Of a stretch of DNA of 64,000 nucleotides, positions 1-9,821 are shown one piece after another; within the stretch, counting starts at the first letter, position 1; the number at the start of each line of letters is the position of its first letter. The translations under genes and the position numbers were made by a program. The notes below the pieces were generated by a model. It saw only the letters and a program-made list of their open reading frames with translations. It searched no databases and was not told the DNA's origin. The stretch covers positions 124,001 to 188,000 of the forward strand of contig JADKAL010000001.1 in NCBI GenBank assembly GCA_016715325.1. Reading direction: 5' to 3'. This stretch comes from Methylococcaceae bacterium (GTDB lineage: Bacteria; Pseudomonadota; Gammaproteobacteria; Methylococcales; Methylomonadaceae).

Positions 1-195
1 GGCTATGCTGGCAAACTCTTTGTAGTCGCCGGTTATTTTAAGCGCGGAAGCCGGTACGAAAAGCGCGGCGAAATAAGGCGCACCCACCGCTTTTTGACAA
101 GTCCGGCAATGGCAATTCGCTGTCCACAGCGGTTCTGCCAAAATTTCGTACCTGACTTTACCGCATAAACAACCGCCCGTTATGGGGAGATTCAT
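1..195 (-). CDS. GFA / Mss4-like family protein (partial, runs off left edge)
   Basis: Only the first 65 residues lie in the window. They begin at an ATG preceded by an AAGGA ribosome-binding site on the minus strand. The N-terminus shows the zinc-binding signature of the GFA (glutathione-dependent formaldehyde-activating enzyme, Mss4-like fold) family: GGCLCGKVRYE at about residues 7-17, followed by HCRTCQK at about 34-40. The cysteines of both motifs are zinc ligands in this family. GFA members are small (about 120-150 residues) and many do not act on formaldehyde, so the substrate is unknown. The family call is firm; the function is not. Confidence 0.8.
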   Translation of the reverse strand, partial: MNLPITGGCLCGKVRYEILAEPLWTANCHCRTCQKAVGAPYFAALFVPASALKITGDYKEFASIA

Positions 196-294
196 AGCTA
201 TCCTTCTTAGATCGAACCCGATTTTTAGTCCTTGAGGTGTGGAAAAAAGTTCAAGCCGTCGTTTGGTATTGCAAAGAAAAATTCGGCGCTTGTT

Positions 295-393
295 GATTAG
301 GTTCTGTGAAGTATTAACACCGGTTAACCTTGAGTCAGTCGAAAGATGAAATTTGTTTAGATTTGTTCCTCATTTAAACGACCGAATCAATAG
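295..393. repeat. Dispersed palindromic intergenic repeat, copy A
   Basis: This copy starts with a GATTAGGTTCTGTGAAG-like arm, has a TTGAGTCAGTCGAAAG core and ends in GACCGAATCAATAG. The same arm, core and end recur at 43507-43622 and 43767-43930, and partly at 42636-42704. It looks like a non-coding mobile or REP-like element. It occupies most of the gap between the GFA gene and the methyltransferase gene. Confidence 0.55.
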
Positions 394-423
394 ATTAGGC
401 TTTCTCATTGCCGGAAAACCAAA

Positions 424-1083
424 GTGTATTGTAAACTGCCGAAACTCAAGCACTTTGCATCTATTATGAAGCCCGACAGTACTGAAATCCAAAAGCGTTA
501 CGACCGGCTTGCGCCTTTTTTCGATCTCATCGAAGCGCCGATGGAAGGTTTTTTTTTCAGGCCGTGGCGTAAAAAATTATGGAGCAGGGCAGAAGGCCAT
601 CATATTTTGGAGGTCGGTGTCGGTACGGGCAAAAACTTTGATTACTATCCCAAAGATGCCAGAGTGACTGCAATCGATTTCAGTCCGCAAATGCTTAAAC
701 AAGCCGAAAACAACAAGGCTAGAAAAAACATTAACGTCGATTTGGCTTTGATGGATGTGCAGTCCTTATGTTATGCCGATAACAGTTTCGATACCGTCAT
801 CGGATCGTTCGTATTCTGTTCGGTACCCATGCCGGTCAAAGGCTTGAAAGAACTGCACCGCGTCTGTAAACCCGGCGGTAAAATTATTTTACTTGAGCAT
901 GTCATCAGTGCGAAACCGGCTGTTGCAAAAATTATGGAAAGCCTAAATCCGGTCGTTCTCAAGTTGTTCGGTGCCAATATCAACCGCGATACCGTAAAAA
1001 ATGTAAAATTCGGCGGATTTTCAAGTGTCCGGCTTGATGAACGAAGCGGCGATATTCTTAAGTTGATAATAGCGAAAAAATGA
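424..1083 (+). CDS. Class I SAM-dependent methyltransferase (PmtA/UbiE-like)
   Basis: This is a soluble 219-residue Rossmann-fold methyltransferase. Motif I (LEVGVGTG, residues 62-69) binds S-adenosylmethionine, TAIDFSPQM (82-90) is the acidic-loop strand, and a KPGGK post-motif precedes the last strands. The N-terminal block with RYDRLAPFFD and FFRPWRK resembles phosphatidylethanolamine N-methyltransferases of the PmtA type, although related proteins methylate other small molecules. The start is uncertain. GTG 424 has a weak GGAAA upstream, while ATG 466 gives the usual family N-terminus (MKPDSTEIQKRYD) without a clear ribosome site. The substrate cannot be read from the sequence. Confidence 0.8.
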   Translation: MYCKLPKLKHFASIMKPDSTEIQKRYDRLAPFFDLIEAPMEGFFFRPWRKKLWSRAEGHHILEVGVGTGKNFDYYPKDARVTAIDFSPQMLKQAENNKARKNINVDLALMDVQSLCYADNSFDTVIGSFVFCSVPMPVKGLKELHRVCKPGGKIILLEHVISAKPAVAKIMESLNPVVLKLFGANINRDTVKNVKFGGFSSVRLDERSGDILKLIIAKK

Positions 1084-1223
1084 AAATCGTTTCTGCACTA
1101 AACTTTGCATCACAGTGAAAAATCATTAAATATCAATAGTTAATAATGCCGTTGTAAAAAATCGCAAAGCTTATTCGACAAATTAGGTAGAATACAACCG
1201 ACATTATCGTTTTAACCTTATCT

Positions 1224-1829
1224 GTGAAATCACACATCGAAGATTTAGTCCAAACGCCTATTCCGACGCGCCACGGCGAATTTATACTACATTATTACGC
1301 CAACGATATCGACGGTAAGGAGCATATTGCGCTAGTAAAAGGCAACGTTGCCGGAAAGGAAAACGTCCCGGTGCGTATACATTCCGAATGTTTTACCGGC
1401 GATGTACTAGGCTCAAGACGTTGCGATTGCGGCGAACAGCTCGATATGGCCTTACAGCTCATTAGCGAATCGACTGCCGGTATATTGCTTTATCTGCGTC
1501 AGGAAGGCCGCGGAATAGGGCTGTTAAAAAAATTGCAAGCCTATAATTTGCAAGATCAAGGCTTGGATACCGTAGACGCAAACATCCATCTAGGCCATCT
1601 CGCCGACGAACGCGAATACGATGTCGCCGCCTTGATGCTGGAAGACTTGAAAGTTAAATCCATCCAGCTGATAACCAATAATCCGAAAAAAATAGACGCA
1701 TTAAAACAATTGGGTATTAATGTCGTCAAACGCATACCAATCGAGGTCGTCGCCCATAAAGATAATCTTGATTATTTAAAAACGAAAGCCAAAAAAATGG
1801 CGCACATGTTGTTTGAGCCGAAGAAATAA
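1224..1829 (+). CDS. ribA: GTP cyclohydrolase II
   Basis: RibA opens GTP to 2,5-diamino-6-ribosylamino-4-pyrimidinone 5'-phosphate, formate and pyrophosphate, the first step of riboflavin synthesis in the cytosol. At 201 residues it is the length of a stand-alone RibA, with no RibB domain. The zinc site is C56 with C67 and C69 in the SECFTGDVLGSRRCDCGEQ block, and the catalytic loop LRQEGRGIGL is at 91-100. The C-terminal NNPKK and KRIPIEV segments are also typical. The start used is GTG 1224, with no strong ribosome-binding site. No other riboflavin gene lies nearby, so it is probably transcribed alone. Confidence 0.95.
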   Translation: MKSHIEDLVQTPIPTRHGEFILHYYANDIDGKEHIALVKGNVAGKENVPVRIHSECFTGDVLGSRRCDCGEQLDMALQLISESTAGILLYLRQEGRGIGLLKKLQAYNLQDQGLDTVDANIHLGHLADEREYDVAALMLEDLKVKSIQLITNNPKKIDALKQLGINVVKRIPIEVVAHKDNLDYLKTKAKKMAHMLFEPKK

Positions 1830-2212
1830 AGCGTCAATTTTCTTAAGTTTCTCTTATATAAATAAATTTAATTGAGCAAATTAAATTTATTACAGTCATT
1901 AAGATAGGCGGTATCTAAAAATAATAGTCTTTCTAACATTCAACTGATTACTTATTGAAAGTGCCTTTTAACCAGTGGTTTGTTTATAGTAATGTTGGTT
2001 CATTACAAAGCAATTGAATAGTTTCAAGAGTTGATAAATTAAGTTCGAAATCTTTTTGAATCTATCTATTGTGCTGCTATTTGCCAAGTAAATTTAATAT
2101 TTTTTCCAACCGCTTCACACTTTGAATCATTACCCATCTCTTGTTCTTGTCTAATTATTTTTCTTAACTATGTTTCACAGAAGAATTAAAGAATGTAAAA
2201 CAAGGATCGGCA
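1830..2212. other. AT-rich intergenic region with a perfect 13-bp inverted repeat
   Basis: No coding potential was seen. At 1861-1891 there is a perfect 13-bp palindrome of A/T bases only (AATAAATTTAATT and its complement) around a 5-nt loop. It sits 31 nt after the ribA stop. It lacks a GC stem and so is a poor intrinsic terminator; it may be a protein-binding site. The rest is AT-rich promoter-like sequence ahead of the Mrr-like gene. Confidence 0.5.
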
Positions 2213-2998
2213 ATGATTTCCCTAATAATCGCACTTTTTATCTTATCTTTTATCGTTTTTATCGGCGTCTTAATGAAAGAAGACGTTGTAAAAACTGCAA
2301 ACAAAAACAGGTTTCGAAATACTCGAATCAATAAAAATGCTCCAGCAGATGAGGGATTAAAGGCTACTAAAGTATGGTCTTGGCAGGAAAACGAATCAGG
2401 AAAGAATTATCCCAAAGAGCTTACTTCTACGAAACAGATTCAATGGGATAAAGCATTCTTAAATAAAATTGAATGGAAGCTATTTGAAGATATTTGCATG
2501 GAATATCTGCGAATAAAACACTGCGATGCAAACGTGACTTGCAGCGGGGCCGATGGTGGTATTGATATAACAATTAAAGATAATCAGGATAGGATTATTG
2601 CATTTGCGCAATGTAAGTCATGGAGTAAGCCAATTGGGGTTAGCCATATTCGTGAATTGTTCGGGGTCATGGCATCAGAGCGAGTCAAGGTTGGTGTTTT
2701 TTTAACGACGTCTTTTTTTAGTAAAGAAGCTAAACAATTTGCTATTGATAAACCACTAGTTTTAATCGACGGTGATGAACTCATTAGGTTAATCAATCTT
2801 CTTAGCCCGGAACAAAGGGAGCGTATTGAAAAGTTGATTAATAAGGGCGATTTTTCAACGCCTACCTGCGTACACTGCAATGTTAAATTAATCCAGAGAA
2901 CAACAAAATCCGGGCCTAACGCGGGGCGAGTTTTTTGGGGCTGCGTTAATTATCCGCGTTGTAAAGTTACGATGCATATTTCAAAAAAAGCCGCCTAA
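2213..2998 (+). CDS. Membrane-anchored Mrr-type restriction endonuclease with topoisomerase zinc finger
   Basis: This 261-residue protein combines three parts. An N-terminal hydrophobic helix (residues 2-20) looks like a membrane anchor. An Mrr_cat domain (about 80-195) carries the PD-(D/E)xK nuclease pattern: GADGGID at 112-118 with D118, and QCK at 133-135. A C-terminal four-cysteine topoisomerase-type zinc ribbon contains C219, C222, C244 and C250. Mrr-like enzymes cut foreign, often methylated, DNA. The start is supported by AAGGA seven bases upstream of the ATG. The gene is more AT-rich than its neighbours, which fits horizontal transfer. No methyltransferase partner is adjacent, as expected for a type IV enzyme. 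The nuclease call is good; the biological target is unknown. Confidence 0.85.
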   Translation: MISLIIALFILSFIVFIGVLMKEDVVKTANKNRFRNTRINKNAPADEGLKATKVWSWQENESGKNYPKELTSTKQIQWDKAFLNKIEWKLFEDICMEYLRIKHCDANVTCSGADGGIDITIKDNQDRIIAFAQCKSWSKPIGVSHIRELFGVMASERVKVGVFLTTSFFSKEAKQFAIDKPLVLIDGDELIRLINLLSPEQRERIEKLINKGDFSTPTCVHCNVKLIQRTTKSGPNAGRVFWGCVNYPRCKVTMHISKKAA

Positions 2999-3134
2999 TA
3001 GAGCGTGTAAATAATTATGTATAATTCTCTACGTTAAAAATCCCCTTTAAGTCATTATTAAAAATAGAAAAAAATGGTTTAAAGCTAATTTCTAATCGGC
3101 ATTGTCCATTTTTGAAGGATCATGTTTCTATATT

Positions 3135-3870
3135 TTAAATACGAGCAGTTGTGTTAATTGGACATGCTGTTTCCATTAACTTCACCCAATAAGCAGCCCC
3201 AACAGGCAAAATCTCATCATTAAAATCATAATGCGGATTGTGCAATAAACAGCTATTTGCCGACGAACCGTTGCCGATCCACAGATAACACCCCGGTTTT
3301 TATTGCAGCATGAAGGCGAAGTCTTCCGAGCCCATGCTCGGCGTCGGTTGGGTTTGAACGGCGTTTTCGCCGGCAACAGCAACGGCGGCTTTTAAAGCCA
3401 GCGCGGTTTCCGCTTCGGCATTAAAAGTTACCGGATAGCCGGGATTTTCCGGGTTGAATCTAACTTCATTATCCAAATGGAAGACGGCGCAGGTTGTGTT
3501 GACGATATGGCTGATTTCATCGGCAATCAAGGTTTGTACGGCACTATCAAAGCAACGGAAAGTACCGCGCAACACAACAGAATCGGGTATGGCATTCCAG
3601 GTATTGCCCGCATGAATTTGAGTGATGGTAACGACAGCGGAATCGGCAGGATTAACATTGCGGCTGACGATGGTTTGCAGGTTGTTGATTAATTGTGCGG
3701 CGGCGACGATGACGTCGTTCCCTAAATGCGGCATGGCGGCATGGGTCGCTTGGCCTTTGAGGATGATTTCAAAACAGTCGAATGCGGCCATCATCGGACC
3801 CGATTTGATCGCAAAATGCCCTGTGGGGATGTCGGGGAAATTATGCATACCGAAAGCCGCATCAAGGAAG
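3135..3870 (-). pseudogene. M20 peptidase / hippurate hydrolase-like remnant
   Basis: Reading leftward, the frame shows the middle and C-terminal parts of an M20D amidohydrolase (HipO/AbgA type). It has GMHNFPDIPTG, GPMMAA, the HAAMPH metal/lid motif and TPSMGSEDFAFMLQ. After MLQ there is an in-frame TAA (3300-3302), where the family normally has E, then the correct ending continues (KPGCYLWIGNG, LLHNPHYDFND) to a natural TAA at 3135-3137. The first ~140 residues, including the N-terminal metal ligands, are missing. Homology stops at about 3870, where an oppositely oriented transposase fragment begins. This is a dead gene, truncated by an insertion and then hit by a nonsense mutation. Confidence 0.85.
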
Positions 3871-4327
3871 TGCAGCTGACCTGTTCGGCACGCGCGCCAG
3901 TTGCCATACGTTTCTGGCCAACTGGCTGCGGCTGTTGCTCGCCGCCTTGGTCTATATACCTTGATGCAGCGGCTGCGCACGCTCGCGCTGGCAAGCACCG
4001 AATTCGCTCATGCCCAGGCCGCAACCATTTGGGTAAAATTACTCAAAATAGGCGCCTCAGTGATTCGCAACAGTCGGCGCATCCGTATCCTATTAGCCTC
4101 TCACCTCCCAGAGCGAGAGACTTTTCTGTTCGCCTCTCGGGCGTTAGCCCCTTGATTCGCGACAGTGCTGTTCCCGGCACATACAAATAACGGGGTAAGG
4201 GTAACTGCGCCTTACGCATTGAAAAATTCCTTTTTTGCCCCATCCTTAAGCCCTTAGTGCACCAAAAGCCAATGCTACACATACAAACCGCTGCCCTGGC
4301 TTGTAATGGTGAAATATCCGGGCTAAC
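3871..4327 (+). mobile_element. IS1380-family insertion sequence remnant (transposase C-terminus and right end)
   Basis: The plus strand encodes a stretch recalling the C-terminus of IS1380-family DDE transposases. DLFGTRASCHTFLANWLRLLL begins near 3878; then, after a one-base frameshift at about 3960, LMQRLRTLALA and SRRIRILLASH continue to a stop at 4153-4155. About 150 bp further, GGTGAAATATCCGGGCTA (near 4308-4327) resembles a terminal inverted repeat of this family. The left end and most of the transposase are absent, so the element is immobile. It replaces the N-terminal half of the hydrolase pseudogene. Family assignment is by recall of the conserved C-terminal pattern. Confidence 0.65.
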
Positions 4328-4559
4328 CAGACGGTCAAAGGGGGGTACATACTGACATTGACATTGCAAATCCAAATCAAAAATGGCTTCAATCGAAGTT
4401 GGATGAGTTTTTTCTAAAGATATTTGGAGACTATAAAATTGGTTGAAGAATGACCTTAAAATCGGGGTAAGATCATTATTTAACGAATCATAAAAATTAT
4501 ATTAAACTATCACTTATGTAAGCAAAAAATATCTAATAAATACAAAGGTAAACATAAGA

Positions 4560-5131
4560 ATGAAACTAGAGGAACGCGATAATGATTTACGCGCTAAGGC
4601 AGAAAAAATTGTAAATTTTACGCCACAAGAAATCAGCAATATTACCCATGATGAAATCCAGCGGATACTTTACGATCTGCAGGTTTATCAAATTGAATTG
4701 CAGATGCAGAATGATGAACTGCAAAAAGCGCAACTTGAAATTACGCAAACAAACAACCGTCTGAATTTTATTTACCACCATATACCGGTTGGTATTGTTA
4801 CGCTGGATTTTCAAGGCTTTATACTGCAAGCCAACCACACCTTTGGTCTAATGCTGGGAATAAACTCTAATGCGTTGGTAAAAAAACATTTTTCTAAGCT
4901 AATTGTTGAAGAGGATAAAAATATTTTTATCCAACGATACGAACCGTTCTTAAAGTACCCGCAAATAAAAGTATCCAGTTGCGGTTGTACGGCGAAAATA
5001 GTAAGGTTTTCGAAGCGTTAATAAAGGGAAATGCCGACGATGGTTCGGATGCAATTTATGGTAACGTTGATATAAAGCAGAGAAAACTGGTGATTGCCGT
5101 TACGGATATAACAGACGCAATTCAAAGATAA
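4560..5131 (+). CDS. PAS-domain signalling protein (frameshifted)
   Basis: The N-terminus carries the helical LQVYQIELQMQNDELQKAQ linker that commonly precedes PAS domains in sensor proteins. A single PAS domain follows (IPVGIVTLDFQGFILQANHTF, about residues 75-130). The frame stops early at 5021. One frame over, the PAS domain continues smoothly (SIQLRLYGENSKVFEALIKG to VTDITDAIQR) to a stop at 5129-5131. Restoring one A in the CAAAT at 4962-4966 would repair the gene and give about 190 residues. It is probably a small partner of the CheB-CheR-PAS hybrid 100 bp downstream. It has no kinase or cyclase output domain of its own. Confidence 0.7.
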
Positions 5132-5230
5132 GATTTGCTTGAGTAAGCTAGTCTTTGAATTAGCTTGGCATCAAACTCTACCCTCTATTTTGCGCTTTCA
5201 ACCATCATTCAACAAAATTTTTATACGTAA

Positions 5231-8200
5231 ATGGTGCAATCTGAATTGCTAGAATATAAACAAGGCCAACATTACGTTGTGGGTATTGGTGCATCTGCGG
5301 GTGGTTTGGAAGCAATAGAGGCATTCTTTAAACAAATGCCGTCTGATAGCGGACTTTCATTTGTTGTTATCCAGCATTTGTCGCCTCATTACAAGAGCCT
5401 AATGGTTGAGCTGCTTTCTAAACATACACGCATGCCGGTAATGCGGATTGATGACGGCATGAACATAGAACGCAACGTGGTGTATTTAATACCACCAAGC
5501 AAGAATGTGACGGTTTTCCATAACAAACTCTTATTGACCGAACAAGACCATACTTCTGGCATAAATCTGCCTATCGACATATTTTTACGTTCTTTAGCCG
5601 AAGATGTCGGTGAACGAGCCATTGGCATTATTCTTTCAGGCACCGGCAGTGATGGTACCCGTGGCATTCGTGCCATCAAAGAGATTGGCGGCATGGTGAT
5701 GGTGCAAGATGAAGAATCCGCGAAATTTGATGGTATGCCAAAAAATGCATACGCAACCGGTTTAGCGGATTTTATTTTGCCGCCGGAGAAAATGCCCGCC
5801 CAGTTGCTCGCTTTCGTAAAACATCCGTATGCCACCTTGCAGGAAAAAAACAGTGTTCCTGATGATGATACGGAAATGAACCGTATTTTTTCGATGTTAC
5901 GCGAAAAATGTAAAATTGATTTTACCTATTACAAACCGAACACAGTTGTTAGACGGATTGAACGTCGGATCACTATCAACCAGCTACAAGATTTATCCGA
6001 GTACCTTAAATTTTTACAGACCAATCCGCATGAAATCATGGTGCTTTATCAGGAATTGTTGATTGGGGTAACCAATTTTTTCCGTGATGAATTTGTGTTT
6101 GAAGAACTCAAGGAAAAGCGCTTTAAACAAATCGAGAAAATGCTTCAAGGTGATGAGTTAAGGGTTTGGGTAACGGCTTGTTCGACAGGAGAGGAAGCAT
6201 ACTCTCTAGCTATGCTGTTATCGGAATTCCGGGAAGCCTGCGGACGCTATTTCCGAATTAAAATTTTTGCGACAGACGTCGATCTCACGGCCATAGAAAA
6301 AGCCAGCAATGGCAAATATCCAGAAAGTGTGATTGCAGATATACCTTCTCATCTCTTATCTAAATATTTTTTGCGTAAAGAAGATTATTTTCAGGTCAAC
6401 CAGAAAATAAGGGAAATGGTGGTCTTTGCCCAACATAACCTGATTAAAGATCCGCCTTTTACTAACATACATTTTTTAAGTTGCCGCAACGTACTGATTT
6501 ATTTACAGCCAGTATTACAAAAAAAAATCCTGGAATTATTTAATTTTTCCTTGGTTAAGGAAGGTTTATTGCTATTAGGCACTAGCGAAACAGTCGGAGA
6601 CATGGCGGAATATTTTGATGTGGTTAGCCCAAAATCTAAGCTATATATGTCAAAGGGCAAACAAAAAATGGTCGGTTTTGCTTCGACCTCGACTACCTTA
6701 TTGAATTATCCGACCTACCCAACAAGTTTGTCTCGTCCTATTAATAATATCCATGCCCAGGAAGACCGTGTTTTAGACCGATTTATTAAAGCAGTGGCAG
6801 ACGATATATTGCCCTTTACCCTGATCGTTAATGAAAATATGGAGGTTTCCCATATTTTCGGGGATGCCAAAGATTATTTGACCTACCCGAGCGGCAAACT
6901 TGTGACTAACCTGACCAAGATCGTCAAAAAAGAATTGTCGATTCCCATTGCAACGGGCATGCAAAAAAGCGCTCAAGGGTAATAAGGAAATCATCATGTC
7001 GAATATCCGTAACCGGGAAAAAGACGTGTTGCGGACATTTAAGTTGTTGTTTAAACCGTTGCCGGGCAGAAAAAACCAAGAAAACCTGGTTGCTGTGATG
7101 CTAACGGAAACGGTAGAGTCATCGAAGTTCGTTGAAACGGAGCCTTTAACCTACGATGTCAGCCAAGACGCCAATCAACGCATACTCGATTTGGAACAGG
7201 AGTTGCAATTTACCAGGGAAAACCTGCAAGCCACCGTGGAAGAGTTGGAAACGTCAAATGAAGAACTTCAGGCGACTAACGAAGAGCTCTTGGCGAGTAA
7301 CGAGGAACTGCAAAGTACTAACGAGGAGCTGCAATCCGTTAACGAAGAACTTTACACCGTCAACGCAGAACATCAAGGCAAAATTGTCGAACTGACGTTA
7401 TTGAATAATGACTTGGATAATTTATTCAATAGTACCAATATCGCAACCTTATTTCTCGATGAGAATCTGGACATCCGTCGCTTCACCCCAAAATTACAAT
7501 CGATTTTTCATATTTTGGAAAGCGATTTGTATCGTCCTTTTTTCCATCTCACACATTCGATTCAAAACCTCGATGTTTTGGCGGTAGTTAAAAGGGTCAA
7601 TGATGATCACATCAGTTTCGACCAGGAAATCCAATTGACCAACGGCCACTGGTATCTTATGCGGGTCATTCCTTATGCGATCTCAGAGCGGGAAAATGCT
7701 GGCGTTATCTTAACTTTTATCGATGTCAACCAATTGAAAAGGACCCAATTCGAATTGCACAAGCGGGAACAAGAGGAGACGAAACGCTTGGCTCGATTTG
7801 TCCAGTTTTCGAGCGATGCGGTCTGTTTGTTGGAAATGGACGGCAAAATAATTACCTGGAACAAAGGCGCGGAAAATCTGTACGGATGGACCGAACAAGA
7901 AGCCTTACAGATGAATTTTAAACGCCTTATTCCTAAGGCAGAAAAACAATACGCCAAACAAGGAGTTGATCAATTATTAGAGGGAAAAACGATGTCCTCT
8001 TTTAAGGCTAAACGGCTCACCAAATCCGGCATTGTCACCGATGTCCTGGCATCGGCATGCATCTTCTATCCGGAAGATACGTCCCGTAAACTGATTGCCC
8101 TGACCGAGCGTGATTATTTCCGGCAACATCAGGAAGAAATCAAAGAATGTGTCAGTTGCCTACATAAGCTTGTATCCGTCATTATGGATGCCGAAGAAGC

Positions 8201-8504
8201 GATTATATTATTTGACTTGAATGGCAGCATTGTAGCCTGGAATAAAGATGCGGAGCATTTATACGGATGGGAAAGTAGGGAAGCTTTAAACATGGCCTTT
8301 CTTGAAATTGTGCCACAGGAAGAACAAGCTAATGTCCTATCGCTGAATAATGAAATCCTGTCTGGTGAGGGATCGAAAACGATTAAGTCGAAACGCCTAA
8401 CAAAGCATGGCAAAACAATAACAGTTACCATGACCGCTTCCGTGTTAGGGTATCAATCAGGTGAAATCTTATTGATTATTTCTAATGAAAGAATTATTAA
8501 TTAA
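5231..8504 (+). CDS. CheB-CheR-PAS hybrid signalling protein (frameshifted at an A6 tract)
   Basis: The first frame (5231-6982) holds a CheB methylesterase domain with catalytic S22, H49 and D141, without a receiver domain. It is followed by a CheR methyltransferase domain: MNRIFSMLREK from residue 216, LIGVTNFFRD at 277-286, and SAM site ACSTGEEAYS at 316-325. The second frame (to 8504) has a long coiled coil built on repeats of SNEELQATNEEL/STNEELQS and then about three PAS domains. Family members are one polypeptide. Dropping one A from the run at 6963-6968 joins IATGMQK to ALKGNKEIIMSNIR. No histidine kinase domain follows, so output is presumably protein methylation/demethylation or partner signalling. 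The two halves could in principle be made separately, because an ATG lies near 6996. Confidence 0.85.
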
Positions 8505-8584
8505 GCGTCTTTCCATTTATTTAAAATATCGAATATTTTTAGAACTACGTATTAATTGGAATAATAAATAGCTTTATGTAAAGA

Positions 8585-9742
8585 TTAGCGCTTTTCGATC
8601 ACAGTCAATTTATCCGACTGTATCCCAAACAGCAGCTCACCCTTCAGTAAGCCGATCAATTCTCTTCCTGCCATTGTGTAACGCCACCCGTGTAGCAAAG
8701 GGCAGTCCTCGTCTTCGTTAAATAATAATGTTTCCAGGTCTTTGCGGCTTGCAAGTATCGTTGGATTTAAGGCGTTTTCTTCGGCGCGAATTCGAACGAG
8801 CGCGGTTAATATGTCTAGGATGGCTTCATGTTGTTGAGATTTTTTATTGGACCGGTCTTTCTCTTTCAGCGGTATCGGATCGCTGTTTTTTGCTGTGCTA
8901 ATTAAGTCGCACAGTTTTTTGCCGTGTCGCTGAACCGTTCGCTCGTTGATCCCTCTGATAGCCGATAAGTCCGATACCGTTTCGGGTTGCAATTTAGCAA
9001 TATCGAAAATCAGATCGTCACGCATTAACCATGTTTTGGGGCGGTTTTCGATTTGCGCGGTGGCTTCTCGCCATTTCGCTAGGCTTTGCACAATCGATAA
9101 TTGTTTTGCGGTCAGTTTATTTTTGCCTCTGATTTTGAGCCAAGCTTTTTCCGGGTCCGCTTTGTAATGTTCTGGATTTTCTAGTTCTTTGAAGTCTTGT
9201 TTTAACCACTCCGTCCTGCCTAAAGCGTCCAATTTTTGCAGCATAATCTGATAAATTTTACATAAATAAATTACGTCGTCCGCTGCATATTGGATTTCAT
9301 CTTCCGTTAGAGGACGTTTACTCCAGTCGGCTCGGGTATGGGCTTTATTCAGATTTATATTCAATAAACTCGATACCAACATGGCGTAGCCCGGATTATC
9401 TTGATAACCCAGCAAGGGGGCAGCCACCTGAGTATCGAATATCGGTCCCGGCACGCGCCCTGTTACTTGGAAAAAGATTTCAAGATCTTGATGGCACGAA
9501 TGAAAGACTTTTGTGATCGAAGGACTGTAAATAGCCTCGAACAGTTTATCCAATTTCGGTAAGGCAATTGGATCGACGCAAACAACCCAATTCGGTGTGG
9601 CGATTTGCAGCAGACAAAATTTAGGATAATACGTTTTTTCTCTTAAGAACTCGGTATCAAGCGCTATCCAAGAGGTTTCTTCAATCTGGCGGCAAAGCGA
9701 ATTGAGTTGATCGTCGCTGTTAATGTATTGAATGTCTGTCAT
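8585..9742 (-). CDS. rnd: Ribonuclease D
   Basis: This is a 3'-5' exoribonuclease of the DEDD family that trims tRNA and other stable RNA precursors. The exonuclease motifs are visible: LDTEF (ExoI), SCHQD (ExoII) and the ExoIII tyrosine/aspartate in QYAADD. An HRDC domain follows (AKWREATAQIENRPKTWLMRD region) and then a C-terminal HRDC-like segment. The start chosen is ATG 9742 (MTDIQYIN). The frame extends eight codons upstream to a TTG, but the family begins at the ATG. Length (about 385 residues) is normal. It is transcribed leftward, converging on the CheBR gene. Confidence 0.93.
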   Translation of the reverse strand: MTDIQYINSDDQLNSLCRQIEETSWIALDTEFLREKTYYPKFCLLQIATPNWVVCVDPIALPKLDKLFEAIYSPSITKVFHSCHQDLEIFFQVTGRVPGPIFDTQVAAPLLGYQDNPGYAMLVSSLLNINLNKAHTRADWSKRPLTEDEIQYAADDVIYLCKIYQIMLQKLDALGRTEWLKQDFKELENPEHYKADPEKAWLKIRGKNKLTAKQLSIVQSLAKWREATAQIENRPKTWLMRDDLIFDIAKLQPETVSDLSAIRGINERTVQRHGKKLCDLISTAKNSDPIPLKEKDRSNKKSQQHEAILDILTALVRIRAEENALNPTILASRKDLETLLFNEDEDCPLLHGWRYTMAGRELIGLLKGELLFGIQSDKLTVIEKR

Positions 9743-9821
9743 TTTATTAGTTGAGACGTAAACCAATGGATGGTTACTAAGAGTTTTTTGTCGATTTCAG
9801 ATAGGGTGGAATACAGAACGC

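Noticed and set aside
1861..1891. Intrinsic terminator for ribA
   Set aside because: The stem has no G-C pair and no proper U run follows.
3182..3382. Small leftward open frame overlapping the hydrolase remnant
   Set aside because: It is out of frame with the readable hydrolase C-terminus and has no family features.
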